Assembly: GCF_006517395.1 (NCBI RefSeq)
Contig: NZ_VDCY01000001.1
Location: forward strand, 496,001 to 560,000
From: Terrilactibacillus laevilacticus
Lineage (GTDB): Bacteria > Bacillota > Bacilli > Bacillales > Sporolactobacillaceae
DNA length: 64,000 bases
Direction: 5' to 3'
Positions 18,119-25,652 of this stretch are shown piece after piece. Made by a program: the position numbers and the translations under genes. Each line of letters opens with the position of its first letter. Positions within the stretch are counted from its first letter, which is position 1. The notes below the pieces were generated by a model. It made no database searches. It was not told the DNA's origin and was given only the letters and a program-made list of their open reading frames with translations.

Positions 18119-18916
18119 TTAATCGTACTCATACTGAGTAGAACCTAATTGAATGGGAACACGACTCATTTCATTAGATGTGTAATTAAAAAGGAAATTA
18201 AAATCTGGACGAGTCGCACTTGTCATTAGATAGGCTGAAGCCGTGGCACCGATTCGCCGATATTTGTTTAATTCATCGATCATTGCATTCGCATTAAGGT
18301 TTCCTATTCCATGTCCGAAAAACTTTTGATCTGGCATTTGAATGGCATTTTCACCTTGCCATTGTGGTGTTCTTGGATTTACTTCGGGATTCTTGAAATA
18401 TCGAATATCTCCAAGAATTCCTTGAGAGACATCGATTAAAACCAGAGGATAGTTAGCATGATGATGCCAATCCCATAGATATAGTTGGCGGTAAAATTGA
18501 TCAAAATGACGTGATCCAATCACTTCAATTAACGCTTTATATAAGATAATCATCATGGCTGTTGCACATTCAAAGGCATATTGGTCTCCGTTTGTAAAAA
18601 TGTCAATGATGGCGACGCTCGGTGAGCTTCCGACCCTTAATTCAAAACCGCCTTCCTCATTAAGAGTCCAATACCGCGGGTTACAGGCTGATTCATAAAA
18701 AGTGGCAAAACTTGCTCGGCTTTCTGATAAGAGAGATGCAGCGTTAATGATAGCTTGCCTTAATTTTATTTCAAAAATTAAAGCTTCTTGATTAGGGTAT
18801 CGGTAAGTACGGAGGTCGCTGATTAGTCCATATACAATTTCTTTGGTAAATGGACCTAAGTTTCCCAACACCTGTTGTTCGACTGATGAAATGGGTCTAT
18901 TTTGGATCAATATCAT
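18119..18916 (-). CDS. tgl: Spore-coat protein-glutamine gamma-glutamyltransferase (transglutaminase)
   Basis: 265 residues. The catalytic Cys117 lies in DQYAFECATAM, the hallmark of Bacillus Tgl, preceded by Glu116; the rest (KLRQAIINAASLL, YWTLNEEGGFELR, LGDIRYFKNPE, FGHGIGNLN) also matches. It cross-links spore-coat proteins through epsilon-(gamma-Glu)Lys bonds late in sporulation in the mother cell. An in-frame ATG at 18982 exists, but GGAGGAGG sits just before ATG 18916, giving the family N-terminus. It overlaps the upstream gene by ATGA, so the two are translationally coupled. Confidence 0.92.
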   Translation of the reverse strand: MILIQNRPISSVEQQVLGNLGPFTKEIVYGLISDLRTYRYPNQEALIFEIKLRQAIINAASLLSESRASFATFYESACNPRYWTLNEEGGFELRVGSSPSVAIIDIFTNGDQYAFECATAMMIILYKALIEVIGSRHFDQFYRQLYLWDWHHHANYPLVLIDVSQGILGDIRYFKNPEVNPRTPQWQGENAIQMPDQKFFGHGIGNLNANAMIDELNKYRRIGATASAYLMTSATRPDFNFLFNYTSNEMSRVPIQLGSTQYEYD

Positions 18917-19887
18917 GGCTTGCCTCCTCCATTCAAGAATAAACGTTGATCTTGTAAGGAATAGGTAAGAATTTGTTTCCATTTTGAACGTTCCTGTAAT
19001 CGAAGCTCTAATGATTTCTCTGCTAATGTCATTTGTTCTTGTTTCGATAATTGGACAAAATATCGATAGTTCCGTACATCTGTAGATGATAATCTAAGAA
19101 GAGGATTCCCGGTTTTATGTGATATAGGTTTACCTAAATATTTAGCAGCATAGTTAATTCGAAACGGATGGTGTTCTGGAGAGACATCATTTGTTTCTCC
19201 CGTATAAACAAGATAAGGGCTATTGTGCTCATACCAATTCACAAATACATCAAAAGTTTCTTCGGCTGATGCGCTTTGAACTTCAGGTATAAAACTTAAC
19301 AATTGCTTCGCGTATTTTCGATCTGTAAGATATTCCGATAATAAATAATTAGAAAAGTGAAGAAGAACAGTTGGATCACCAAGTTCGTAAATGGCCCAAA
19401 GTAAATAATGACGCTGGGATTTATGACGATTTCTAAAAAATAACAATCTGATTAGTTGTTGAAGGTAATCCTGATGAAAAGTTAATAAAACCTGAATCGC
19501 TGTACTATCGATTACTTGAATATAATCTAATGAATGAATGGAATCTGATCCTGTCTCGAGGATCCATAAGAATGAAGTCACGATGGTATCGTGTTGATCA
19601 TGAAATGGACTTTCGTTTGTTAGTCCATAATCCGTTCCTCTCAAAACATTACTAATATGGTTGATAACAATTTGATTTCGATCATTAAGGTCTACTGAAT
19701 CTTTCCTAACTTCAAGTTCATGTAGAAGAAGAAAAAGGGTAGGAAATTCAAGTGCCTGATCATTAATTAATTGAATAGCATAATCTTTATTGGTGCTATA
19801 AAGAGTTTGCCATTCTTTTTTTAATTCTTTTATCCCTTTTTCACGAATTTTGTTTAGGGGATGATCTGATCGATTAAATTCACTCAT
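18913..19887 (-). CDS. Unrecognised protein translationally coupled to tgl
   Basis: About 324 residues; I do not recognise the family. It looks soluble and mainly helical: an acidic/basic N-terminus (NRSDHPLNKIREKGIKELKKEWQ), a Leu-rich middle with HEAT-like helices (FLLLHELEVRK, QQLIRLLFFRNRHKSQRHYLLWAIYELGDP, LLHFSNYLLSEYL), and a basic tail ending LNGGGKP. There is no signal peptide. The start at 19887 has GGAGG nine bases before it; ATG 19911 is less likely. It overlaps tgl by ATGA, so it should be expressed with tgl in the sporulating mother cell, suggesting a coat-assembly role such as substrate or chaperone for Tgl (inference). A sigma-E/K-like -10 lies 34 bases upstream. Confidence 0.75.
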   Translation of the reverse strand: MSEFNRSDHPLNKIREKGIKELKKEWQTLYSTNKDYAIQLINDQALEFPTLFLLLHELEVRKDSVDLNDRNQIVINHISNVLRGTDYGLTNESPFHDQHDTIVTSFLWILETGSDSIHSLDYIQVIDSTAIQVLLTFHQDYLQQLIRLLFFRNRHKSQRHYLLWAIYELGDPTVLLHFSNYLLSEYLTDRKYAKQLLSFIPEVQSASAEETFDVFVNWYEHNSPYLVYTGETNDVSPEHHPFRINYAAKYLGKPISHKTGNPLLRLSSTDVRNYRYFVQLSKQEQMTLAEKSLELRLQERSKWKQILTYSLQDQRLFLNGGGKP

Positions 19888-19920
19888 GATTTTTTCCTCC
19901 AAATAATGCATCCTAAATCA

Positions 19921-19928
19921 ATAGTATG
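19921..19928 (-). promoter_or_regulatory. Possible sigma-E/sigma-K -10 element for the tgl operon
   Basis: On the minus strand CATACTAT, close to the CATAnnnTA / CATACANT consensus of the mother-cell sigma factors, 34 bases before the start of the first gene. I could not define a clear -35, so this is a weak call supported mainly by the known sporulation expression of tgl. Confidence 0.35.
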
Positions 19929-19982
19929 TGACAAAGAAGAAAATCATGATAAAGGAATAAGTAGTCTAAGGAGGTGTATTAC

Positions 19983-20366
19983 ATGGAATTAAATGTAAAT
20001 GGTCTTGTATATGCTCGTTATAAAACGGGGAAATATGTTGCAAAAATCATTCAGCTAGACGTCAATCATGCCATCGTAGAGATCTTAGCTGTTTTAACGC
20101 ACCCGACTCAAGGTGATTTACACCATCCTAACGAAGTAAGCGTACCCCTTTTTCATCAAAGAAAAGCACTAAGTTTTCATGAAAAAGCACGGGTCCCATT
20201 GCACACCTGCACGCCATTTGATGAAGATGTGATTCCAGACTATGAAGAATCTTTAAAGAGCGCCCTTAAGAAAATTTCCTCCAAGCTTAAGAAACGAGAC
20301 GACGCATGGTCTTCTGAGTCGCTCAAGCAGCTTCGCGATTTGGAGAATGACTATTTTAAAAAGTAA
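19983..20366 (+). CDS. kapB: Kinase-associated protein B (KapB-like)
   Basis: 127 residues. RYKTGKYVAKIIQLD...VEILAVLTHPTQGDLHHP, then FHQRKALSFHEKARVP and IPDYEESLKSALKKI follow the KapB pattern. In B. subtilis, KapB is needed for signalling by the sporulation kinase KinB; here it lies next to thyA and no kinase gene is adjacent. The upstream GTG 19974 overlaps the SD GGAGGTG, so ATG 19983 is the start. It is divergent from the tgl operon and about 45 bases before thyA, with which it may be co-transcribed. No signal peptide or lipobox is visible in this copy. Confidence 0.82.
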   Translation: MELNVNGLVYARYKTGKYVAKIIQLDVNHAIVEILAVLTHPTQGDLHHPNEVSVPLFHQRKALSFHEKARVPLHTCTPFDEDVIPDYEESLKSALKKISSKLKKRDDAWSSESLKQLRDLENDYFKK

Positions 20367-20409
20367 GATTAGACAGAATAGGCCAAAAGTCTTTATGAGG
20401 TGATGAAAA

Positions 20410-21204
20410 ATGAAGCAATACCTAGATCTATGTAAACGTGTTTTAAAGGAAGGCAATGAAAAGGGAGATAGAACGGGGACAGGTACTCGGAGTGTTTTTG
20501 GCCATCAGATGCGTTTTTCTCTTCAAGAGGGTTTTCCGTTATTAACAACAAAAAAACTCCACTACAAATCCATTATTTACGAATTGCTTTGGTTTTTAAA
20601 AGGAGATACAAATGTTAAGTATTTACAAGACCATGGTGTTAGGATTTGGAATGAATGGGCAGACGAAACCGGGGAACTTGGGCCTGTTTATGGGCACCAA
20701 TGGCGATCATGGCCAGGGAAGAATGGAGAAACGATTGACCAGATCTCTAAATTAATGGATATGATCAAATTAAATCCAAATTCCCGCCGTTTGATTGTAA
20801 CGGCTTGGAATCCCAGTGATATTGAAGAGATGGCTTTACCTCCATGTCATTGTTTATTTCAATTTTATGTAAGTCGTGGCAAGCTATCATGTCAGTTATA
20901 TCAGAGAAGTGCCGATATCTTTCTCGGAGTTCCGTTTAATATTGCATCATATGCTCTTTTAACACATGTGATTGCTCATGTCTCCGGACTCGAAGTCGGC
21001 GAATTTATCCATACGCTAGGCGATGCACATATTTATAACAATCATATTGAACAAGTAAAGGAACAATTGAACAGGACACCTAAAGAGCTGCCTACATTAT
21101 CTTTTAAACGCAAGGTTCCAACAATATTTGATTTTGAATATGAAGATTTCGTTATTGAAGGTTATGATCCTCATCCTCATATTAAAGGGAAGGTATCAGT
21201 ATGA
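20410..21204 (+). CDS. thyA: Thymidylate synthase (ThyA type)
   Basis: 264 residues, the same length as the E. coli enzyme, with the catalytic Cys146 in [12 protein letters not shown], the phosphate-binding [23 protein letters not shown] and the C-terminal dUMP/folate contacts ([10 protein letters not shown]). It methylates dUMP to dTMP with 5,10-methylene-THF. SD GAGGTGATG lies before ATG 20410. It overlaps dfrA by ATGA, the classic thyA-dfrA operon in which DfrA recycles the dihydrofolate produced by ThyA. Confidence 0.97.
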   Translation: MKQYLDLCKRVLKEGNEKGDRTGTGTRSVFGHQMRFSLQEGFPLLTTKKLHYKSIIYELLWFLKGDTNVKYLQDHGVRIWNEWADETGELGPVYGHQWRSWPGKNGETIDQISKLMDMIKLNPNSRRLIVTAWNPSDIEEMALPPCHCLFQFYVSRGKLSCQLYQRSADIFLGVPFNIASYALLTHVIAHVSGLEVGEFIHTLGDAHIYNNHIEQVKEQLNRTPKELPTLSFKRKVPTIFDFEYEDFVIEGYDPHPHIKGKVSV

Positions 21205-21692
21205 TATCTTTTTTACTGGCAATGGATGAAAAAGGTCTTATTGGAAAAAACAATGATTTACCGTGGCATTTACCTGCAGATTTACAATACTTCAAAAACA
21301 TCACGATGGGCCATAGTATTATCATGGGAAGAAAAACGTATGAATCAATAGGAAGACCACTGCCTGGGAGAAGGAATATCATCTTAACACGGAATAAAGA
21401 TTATTCTAGTGAACAGGCGCAAGTTTTTTATTCAGAAAAAACATTACTTAAGTATTGCGATGATCCAAGCGAAGAATATTTTATCATCGGAGGGGCCGAA
21501 TTATTCAAAAGTTTGTTTCCTTATGCCAATAAATTATATATAACGCGAATTCATCATATATTTGAAGGTGATACCTATTTTGGAGGCTTTAATCCAGATG
21601 AATGGCGTTTGGTATCTGAGATAGAAGGAGTGGTAGATGCAAAGAATAGGTATCCTCATACTTTTTGCATATATGAAAGGAAAAGTGAATAG
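21201..21692 (+). CDS. dfrA: Dihydrofolate reductase
   Basis: 163 residues. Chromosomal-type [24 protein letters not shown] carries the acidic substrate-binding Asp27; [15 protein letters not shown] is the NADPH-binding motif and FIIGGAEL the Gly-Gly loop. It reduces dihydrofolate with NADPH. Translationally coupled to thyA by an ATGA overlap; a terminator follows. Nothing suggests an acquired trimethoprim-resistance variant; it reads as the housekeeping enzyme. Confidence 0.97.
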   Translation: MISFLLAMDEKGLIGKNNDLPWHLPADLQYFKNITMGHSIIMGRKTYESIGRPLPGRRNIILTRNKDYSSEQAQVFYSEKTLLKYCDDPSEEYFIIGGAELFKSLFPYANKLYITRIHHIFEGDTYFGGFNPDEWRLVSEIEGVVDAKNRYPHTFCIYERKSE

Positions 21693-21701
21693 ATAATGAT
21701 T

Positions 21702-21733
21702 AAAACCGATCAGGCCAACTGATCGGTTTTTTT
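21702..21733 (+). terminator. Terminator after dfrA
   Basis: AAACCGATCAG / CTGATCGGTTTTTTT stem with T run; a family B repeat begins in its tail. Confidence 0.88.
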
Positions 21734-21815
21734 ACACTTTAAAAAAGTATAAGTGCGGGCTTAGGCCTCTGTCTAAGCCGTAGGCCCCGCATCGGCCAGC
21801 TTTCTTTACCCTAAT
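21730..21815 (+). repeat. Family B structured repeat, copy 2
   Basis: TTTACACTTTAAAAAAGTATAAGTGCGGG..., GGCCTCTGTC, GTAGGCCCCGCATCGGCCAG, TTTCTTTACC. Hairpins CACTTTA/TATAAGTG and GCGGG/CCCCGC. Same order of blocks as copies 1 and 3. It lies directly on the dfrA terminator. Confidence 0.75.
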
Positions 21816-21982
21816 GAACTTACTGAAATTCAGAAAAAAGGGTTAACGCCGCCAGCTTTAAAATAACACCGATCAAATTACCACATGAATGACATGTATT
21901 TCCGTTTTTTCTGCACGCCTATTTTTCGTTTTGCATAATGTATAGAAAAAGCGCTTGAAATGGCGAGACGGAGCTGATAAAG

Positions 21983-22186
21983 ATGATGTTGCAAATGCTG
22001 AACTTGGTCCTCGTCTATCTTATTTGTGGTACCTTGATTAGTGGATCGCTAACCATATTACCATTTAGAAAAAGGTCTTGGAAGACCCATGCTATTCCAT
22101 TCTTAATACTCACCATTCTATGGTTTCCTATTAGTATCGTGACGATGATGCTGGCTCCCTTTATTCATAATATGGAATTGGATTGA
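21983..22186 (+). CDS. Small two-TM membrane protein, unknown
   Basis: 67 residues with two hydrophobic segments (about 5-26 and 38-60) separated by the basic loop PFRKRSWKTH; ends in FIHNMELD. I do not recognise a family. A weak SD (GGAG, 21970-21973) lies about ten bases before ATG, and a cre-like stretch AAAAAGCGCTTGAAA is just upstream. The next gene starts 58 bases later on the same strand and may be co-transcribed. Coding status is likely but rests on the SD and composition only. Confidence 0.5.
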   Translation: MMLQMLNLVLVYLICGTLISGSLTILPFRKRSWKTHAIPFLILTILWFPISIVTMMLAPFIHNMELD

Positions 22187-22243
22187 TCGAGATGATTGAT
22201 TTTATAACAGGATCTTTAGAGCAGGGATAAGGAGGCGTGAGGA

Positions 22244-23245
22244 GTGTTCTTAAATCATGTTTGTTTTGAAAGCATTCTAGAGCCTGAAAGAATCATCATT
22301 CCATCTGAAATTTATAAGCGGATTAAAGTGATCAAAGTGATCAAGGATGAGACGTTAGGATATAGAGAATCAATTGAAAGAAAGCAGGACATTCAGAAAG
22401 ATAAAGCGATATTTATTGTGAACCCTTTGGATTCGGCTTGGGTTGATGCTATGGTCATCGATAATGAACTTTTTGTTATTGAATCACTGTTTCCTAAGCT
22501 GAATTTGAATGGAAAAAAAGTATATGAACAAGGAGATTTAAATCGATCAAACTTAGATACGATTCTTTTATTTGAAAAACATCGATTTATGAATGAAGCG
22601 AGAAAACAATTTAAAGTCGCAAAAAAACATGCGAAAAACATCGCAAGTATTATGGATCATGCCACTCAATATGATCAGCTAAACCAATTTCTAAATCATC
22701 TCTCTGTTCAATTATTCAAAAATGAACAAGTTGTTGAAACAAAAGAGATATTCTTGTCTTCCTGTCAGTATGGAACGATTCTTCAACCCGCTCTTGATCC
22801 ATTATTTATGATTCGAAATATTCGTCATTTCATTATATTAAAAGGAACAAACCAGCAATCGATATCCACTTGTTTGCATCAACTAAAAAAAGTAGCCATG
22901 ATAGAAGAACATGCCCCTATTAGCTACTATTGCCCCTTCTATACAGAAGATATCGATATGCTTTACTTACCTAAGATGAAGATAGCTATATTAGATGGGA
23001 TGTCCCCGCATCGTTTTGAACCGATTCATCCAAAGGACAAAATATATAATTTAGATTATATTGTGATGGATCAGGAGAAACGTTTGGAACATATTAGTGA
23101 TTTAAATGAGTATATGAAATGTTACCATCATTACATGAATAAGGGGTATTACGCATTGCACCAGGCAAAATATTACCAAAACCAATTATTAGCCTTTAGT
23201 TCTCATAAAGATCAGATTCTGCATTACGTAGATGAGAATAAGTAA
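22244..23245 (+). CDS. Degenerate P-loop ATPase-like protein (PRK06851-type), Walker A lost
   Basis: 333 residues. The layout resembles the two-domain PRK06851-type nucleotide-binding proteins of bacilli: an N-terminal half with a DAMVIDNELFVIES segment and a C-terminal half starting FLSSCQYGTIL, then RHFIILKGTNQQSISTCLHQLKK, SYYCPFYTEDIDMLYLPKMKIAI and DGMSPHRFEP. In active members the segment after 'ILKG' is a Walker A (GxxGxGKST); here it is GTNQQSIST, with no Lys. The N-terminal half has no P-loop either. The fold seems kept and nucleotide binding lost. GTG 22244 follows AAGGAGG by eight bases. Family assignment is from memory of the pattern. Confidence 0.6.
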   Translation: MFLNHVCFESILEPERIIIPSEIYKRIKVIKVIKDETLGYRESIERKQDIQKDKAIFIVNPLDSAWVDAMVIDNELFVIESLFPKLNLNGKKVYEQGDLNRSNLDTILLFEKHRFMNEARKQFKVAKKHAKNIASIMDHATQYDQLNQFLNHLSVQLFKNEQVVETKEIFLSSCQYGTILQPALDPLFMIRNIRHFIILKGTNQQSISTCLHQLKKVAMIEEHAPISYYCPFYTEDIDMLYLPKMKIAILDGMSPHRFEPIHPKDKIYNLDYIVMDQEKRLEHISDLNEYMKCYHHYMNKGYYALHQAKYYQNQLLAFSSHKDQILHYVDENK

Positions 23246-23274
23246 GCATAAAAACACTTTCTTAGTACAGAAAT

Positions 23275-23310
23275 GAAGGATTACAGTGTAGCGTATCTGT
23301 AATCCTTTTA
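23275..23310 (+). terminator. Terminator between the P-loop-like gene and the aminopeptidase
   Basis: AAGGATTACAG / CTGTAATCCTTTT stem. Confidence 0.8.
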
Positions 23311-23335
23311 GGTCTATGATTGGTTAGATTTGAAA

Positions 23336-24394
23336 TCATAAATCAACAGGATTAAAATCTTCTTCCCCGGTCAGATGACAAATCATATCAGTTAATAAAT
23401 CTATTTCCTGTTCAATATCTTTAAAGCTAACGGTTTCTACTGGAGCATGCATATATCTAAGAGGCAGAGAAACAAGGGCAATAGGTACTCCTTCACCAGT
23501 TAAACGCATTCTATCTGCATCGGTACCCGTCATCCTAGGTGTTAGTTCATATTGCAGGTTGATATTTAATCTTTTTGCTGATTCCTCGATGATAGAGTTG
23601 ATTTTATGATTTATAGGGGCTCCTTTTGCTAATACTGGTCCACCATCCAAGGTAATATGACCGTGCTTATTTTGATCCACTTCTGGAAAATCGGTAGCAA
23701 ATGTGACATCACAGGCGATAGCGAGAGTAGGTTTTATTTGACTCGCTGCAAAATAAGCTCCACCCATATTCGTTTCCTCGTTAACTGTACTTGCTACATA
23801 GAGACCCACTTTACTATTCCTTTCTTTGCAACGTTTCAGAACTTCAGCAATGATAAAAGCACCAGTACGATTATCAAGACCGCGAGCACTTAGTCTGTGA
23901 TTAAGGAGTTTTTCAGGTTCCCGCTTATAAACAGCAAGATCACCAACTTGGACATATTGCATGATTTCCTCTTTGGACTTCGCTCCACAATCAATATATA
24001 AATCGCTAAATTCAAATTCCTCCTTAACTCCACCATGATGTTCGGCGTTAACTCCAACAACTCCTACAATGCGTTGTTTGTAACCGAGAATTTCAATTTT
24101 CATGCCGATTGCGGGTTTTGGACTGATTCCTCCCAAACTATCTATGTATACAAATCCGTTATTGTCCATCCCTCGAACAATAAAGCCAATTTCATCAGAA
24201 TGACCAGCAAGAAGTACTTTAAAGGGTGCTTCAGGATTTAAGATGCCAATCACATTTCCAGAAGAATCTGTACGTATTTCATCACAAAAAGCTTTTACAT
24301 AGGATGCCCATTTGCGTTGAATAACAGCTTCCTGACCTGAAGGGGATGGAGTAGCTAATAAATCAAATAAGAATTCATATGATGGTTGTGTCAT
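23336..24394 (-). CDS. M42-family metallo-aminopeptidase
   Basis: 352 residues. Dinuclear metal site residues of the M42 (TET/FrvX/YsdC) family are visible: His in LLAGHSDEIGF, Asp in ARGLDNRTGA, the Glu pair in TVNEETNMGGA, Asp in IACDVTFATD and His in YMHAPVE. These enzymes are cytosolic, form large tetrahedral assemblies and trim N-terminal residues from peptides. SD AGGAGG precedes ATG 24394. It is monocistronic. It could serve to degrade peptides taken up by Dpp/Opp systems, but nothing here ties it to the dpp operon. The exact specificity (glutamyl, leucyl, lysyl) cannot be read from the sequence. Confidence 0.9.
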   Translation of the reverse strand: MTQPSYEFLFDLLATPSPSGQEAVIQRKWASYVKAFCDEIRTDSSGNVIGILNPEAPFKVLLAGHSDEIGFIVRGMDNNGFVYIDSLGGISPKPAIGMKIEILGYKQRIVGVVGVNAEHHGGVKEEFEFSDLYIDCGAKSKEEIMQYVQVGDLAVYKREPEKLLNHRLSARGLDNRTGAFIIAEVLKRCKERNSKVGLYVASTVNEETNMGGAYFAASQIKPTLAIACDVTFATDFPEVDQNKHGHITLDGGPVLAKGAPINHKINSIIEESAKRLNINLQYELTPRMTGTDADRMRLTGEGVPIALVSLPLRYMHAPVETVSFKDIEQEIDLLTDMICHLTGEEDFNPVDL

Positions 24395-24605
24395 TATAGA
24401 CTAGACCTCCTAATAAATTTAATTGCACGACTAAGCACTCATATGTTTATACAACATGGCTCTTAAAGAAGAAAGGGGATAGACATCTCCAAACCATTGA
24501 TCCATGTTATATGTCATCACCATTTTACATCAACTTAAGGTAAGATCCTAATAACACAGAAAAAACATTATGTAAACTAAAAAGTCTATTATAATCAAAT
24601 TTATC

Positions 24606-24715
24606 ACGCCCATCAGTGAGGAATGACGCAGGCTAAAAACCAGGCGTCCTGTCGCAACGCCTGCACTAGCGCATCCTGTGTATCGAAAAGCCCCCACTTA
24701 TGGAAGTTTCAGCTT
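24606..24715 (+). repeat. Family A repeat, copy 2 (right domain only)
   Basis: Contains GATGACGCAGG-type sequence, the block AGGCTAAAAACCAGGCGTCC, TGTCGCAACGCCTGCACTAG, CGCATCCTGTG and the end CCCCCACTTATGGAAGTTTCA. The left hairpin domain present in the copies at 3.4 and 59.5 kb is missing. Confidence 0.72.
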
Positions 24716-24737
24716 TTTTGTCGAATAAGCATATATA

Positions 24738-24841
24738 TTGGTGAATTGTGACGAGTTATGTTATACTGAATGTACCATTTGAAATACTGTACTTGATATA
24801 CAAAACTCTCTATTCTTATACGGATTAGGGAGTTATTTTTT
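24738..24841 (+). ncRNA. Candidate small RNA: promoter, about 65-70 nt, terminator
   Basis: An extended -10 TGTTATACT (24759-24767) with a weak -35 TTGGTG (24738-24743) is followed by about 35 non-coding bases and a strong terminator AACTCTCTA / TAGGGAGTT plus seven T (24805-24842). There is no start codon with an SD in between. The unit lies between the family A repeat and the csp terminator, opposite in direction to its neighbours. It may be a short regulatory RNA, or the promoter match may be chance. Confidence 0.4.
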
Positions 24842-24863
24842 TAAAAAATATTTTAATTACAAT

Positions 24864-24899
24864 AAACAAAAAGGCAGACTCTTATAAGAGTCTGCCTTA
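24864..24899 (-). terminator. Terminator of the cold-shock gene
   Basis: AAGGCAGACTC / GAGTCTGCCTT stem; on the minus strand followed by TTTTTG. Confidence 0.88.
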
Positions 24900-24910
24900 T
24901 ATCTTTTGTA

Positions 24911-25111
24911 TTATAATTTAACAACGTTAGTTGCTTGTGGTCCGCGTTGACCTTGTTCAACTTCGAAAGAAACTTCTTGACCTTCGTCTAAAGTTTTGAA
25001 GCCGTCAGTTTGGATTGCTGAAAAGTGTACGAATACATCGTCTCCACCTTCACGTTCGATAAATCCAAAACCTTTTTCTGCGTTAAACCATTTTACTTTA
25101 CCTTGTTCCAT
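24911..25111 (-). CDS. Cold-shock protein (CspA/CspB family)
   Basis: 66 residues, the full cold-shock domain. RNP1 KGFGFI (residues 13-18) and RNP2 VFVHF (26-30) are intact, as is the closing PQATNVVKL. It binds single-stranded RNA/DNA and acts as an RNA chaperone. SD AGGAGG lies before ATG 25111. A leader of about 105 bases separates the start codon from the promoter, as is usual for cold-inducible csp genes. Which paralogue (CspB, C or D) cannot be said with confidence. Confidence 0.96.
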   Translation of the reverse strand: MEQGKVKWFNAEKGFGFIEREGGDDVFVHFSAIQTDGFKTLDEGQEVSFEVEQGQRGPQATNVVKL

Positions 25112-25217
25112 TGTTGTTGCCTCCTAGTGCGTTAAGCACACATTTGTTACTATCCTTGCTCAATTCTTTTAGATTTAAAGTAGTTACTTCTCAATCCAGA
25201 CCGAACAAAAATAATTC
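25112..25217 (-). promoter_or_regulatory. Long 5' leader of the csp gene
   Basis: About 105 untranslated bases, including a GTGTGCTTAACGCAC hairpin next to the SD (25120-25135 on the plus strand, seen as GTGCGTTAAGCACAC). In csp mRNAs such leaders act as temperature-sensitive structures; here that role is inferred. Confidence 0.5.
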
Positions 25218-25223
25218 TTGTTT

Positions 25224-25252
25224 AGTATAACAAGGAATAACAGATTTTGCAA
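25224..25252 (-). promoter_or_regulatory. Sigma-A promoter of csp
   Basis: Minus strand TTGCAA (25252-25247), 17 bases, TATACT (25229-25224), with an extended TGT before the -10. Confidence 0.7.
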
Positions 25253-25462
25253 ATTTAATTAAACAAAATATGATCATGTTTACGAATAAGAAATCACCTT
25301 CTTTAAAATATGATGAATTAGTATACCCCATTTTCATTCTTTTAGTCCGAGTATCAGCTATTTGTCACCATTCGTTTAATTTAATGGATTATGAAAAAAA
25401 TTTATTCTCTATTTTATGTGAAAAATAATTCCAATCTTTATATGGCTTTCTGAACGAGTTAA

Positions 25463-25497
25463 TATGCAATAATGCATAAGCTATGCAATAATGTATA
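25463..25497. promoter_or_regulatory. Upstream activating sequences for the sigma-54 activator (two tandem palindromes)
   Basis: TATGCAATAATGCATA (25463-25478), a TATGCA/TGCATA palindrome, and TATGCAATAATGTATA (25482-25497) with one changed base, 19 bp apart. They lie about 75-110 bp upstream of the -24/-12 promoter. A related site is found at 29359. Confidence 0.7.
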
Positions 25498-25570
25498 ATT
25501 GAATTGCGGGATAATTTTAAAAATTAAATAAAAAACTGTAAAAATAATGCTTATTCAATTGTTAAACGTT

Positions 25571-25587
25571 TTGGCATTAAACTTGCA
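25571..25587 (+). promoter_or_regulatory. Sigma-54 (-24/-12) promoter of the permease
   Basis: TTGGCATTAAACTTGCA: TGGCA, six bases, TTGC, the exact RpoN consensus arrangement. Predicted start near 25598, 55 bases before the permease ATG. Confidence 0.85.
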
Positions 25588-25652
25588 TAATGATTATTGA
25601 TGAAACTGTTAGTTTATCAATTTGTAAGAAATTATGAGGAAGAGGGATTGAT

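Noticed and set aside
21201-21692. Acquired trimethoprim-resistant DHFR
   Set aside because: Classic thyA-dfrA overlap and housekeeping motifs; no mobile context.
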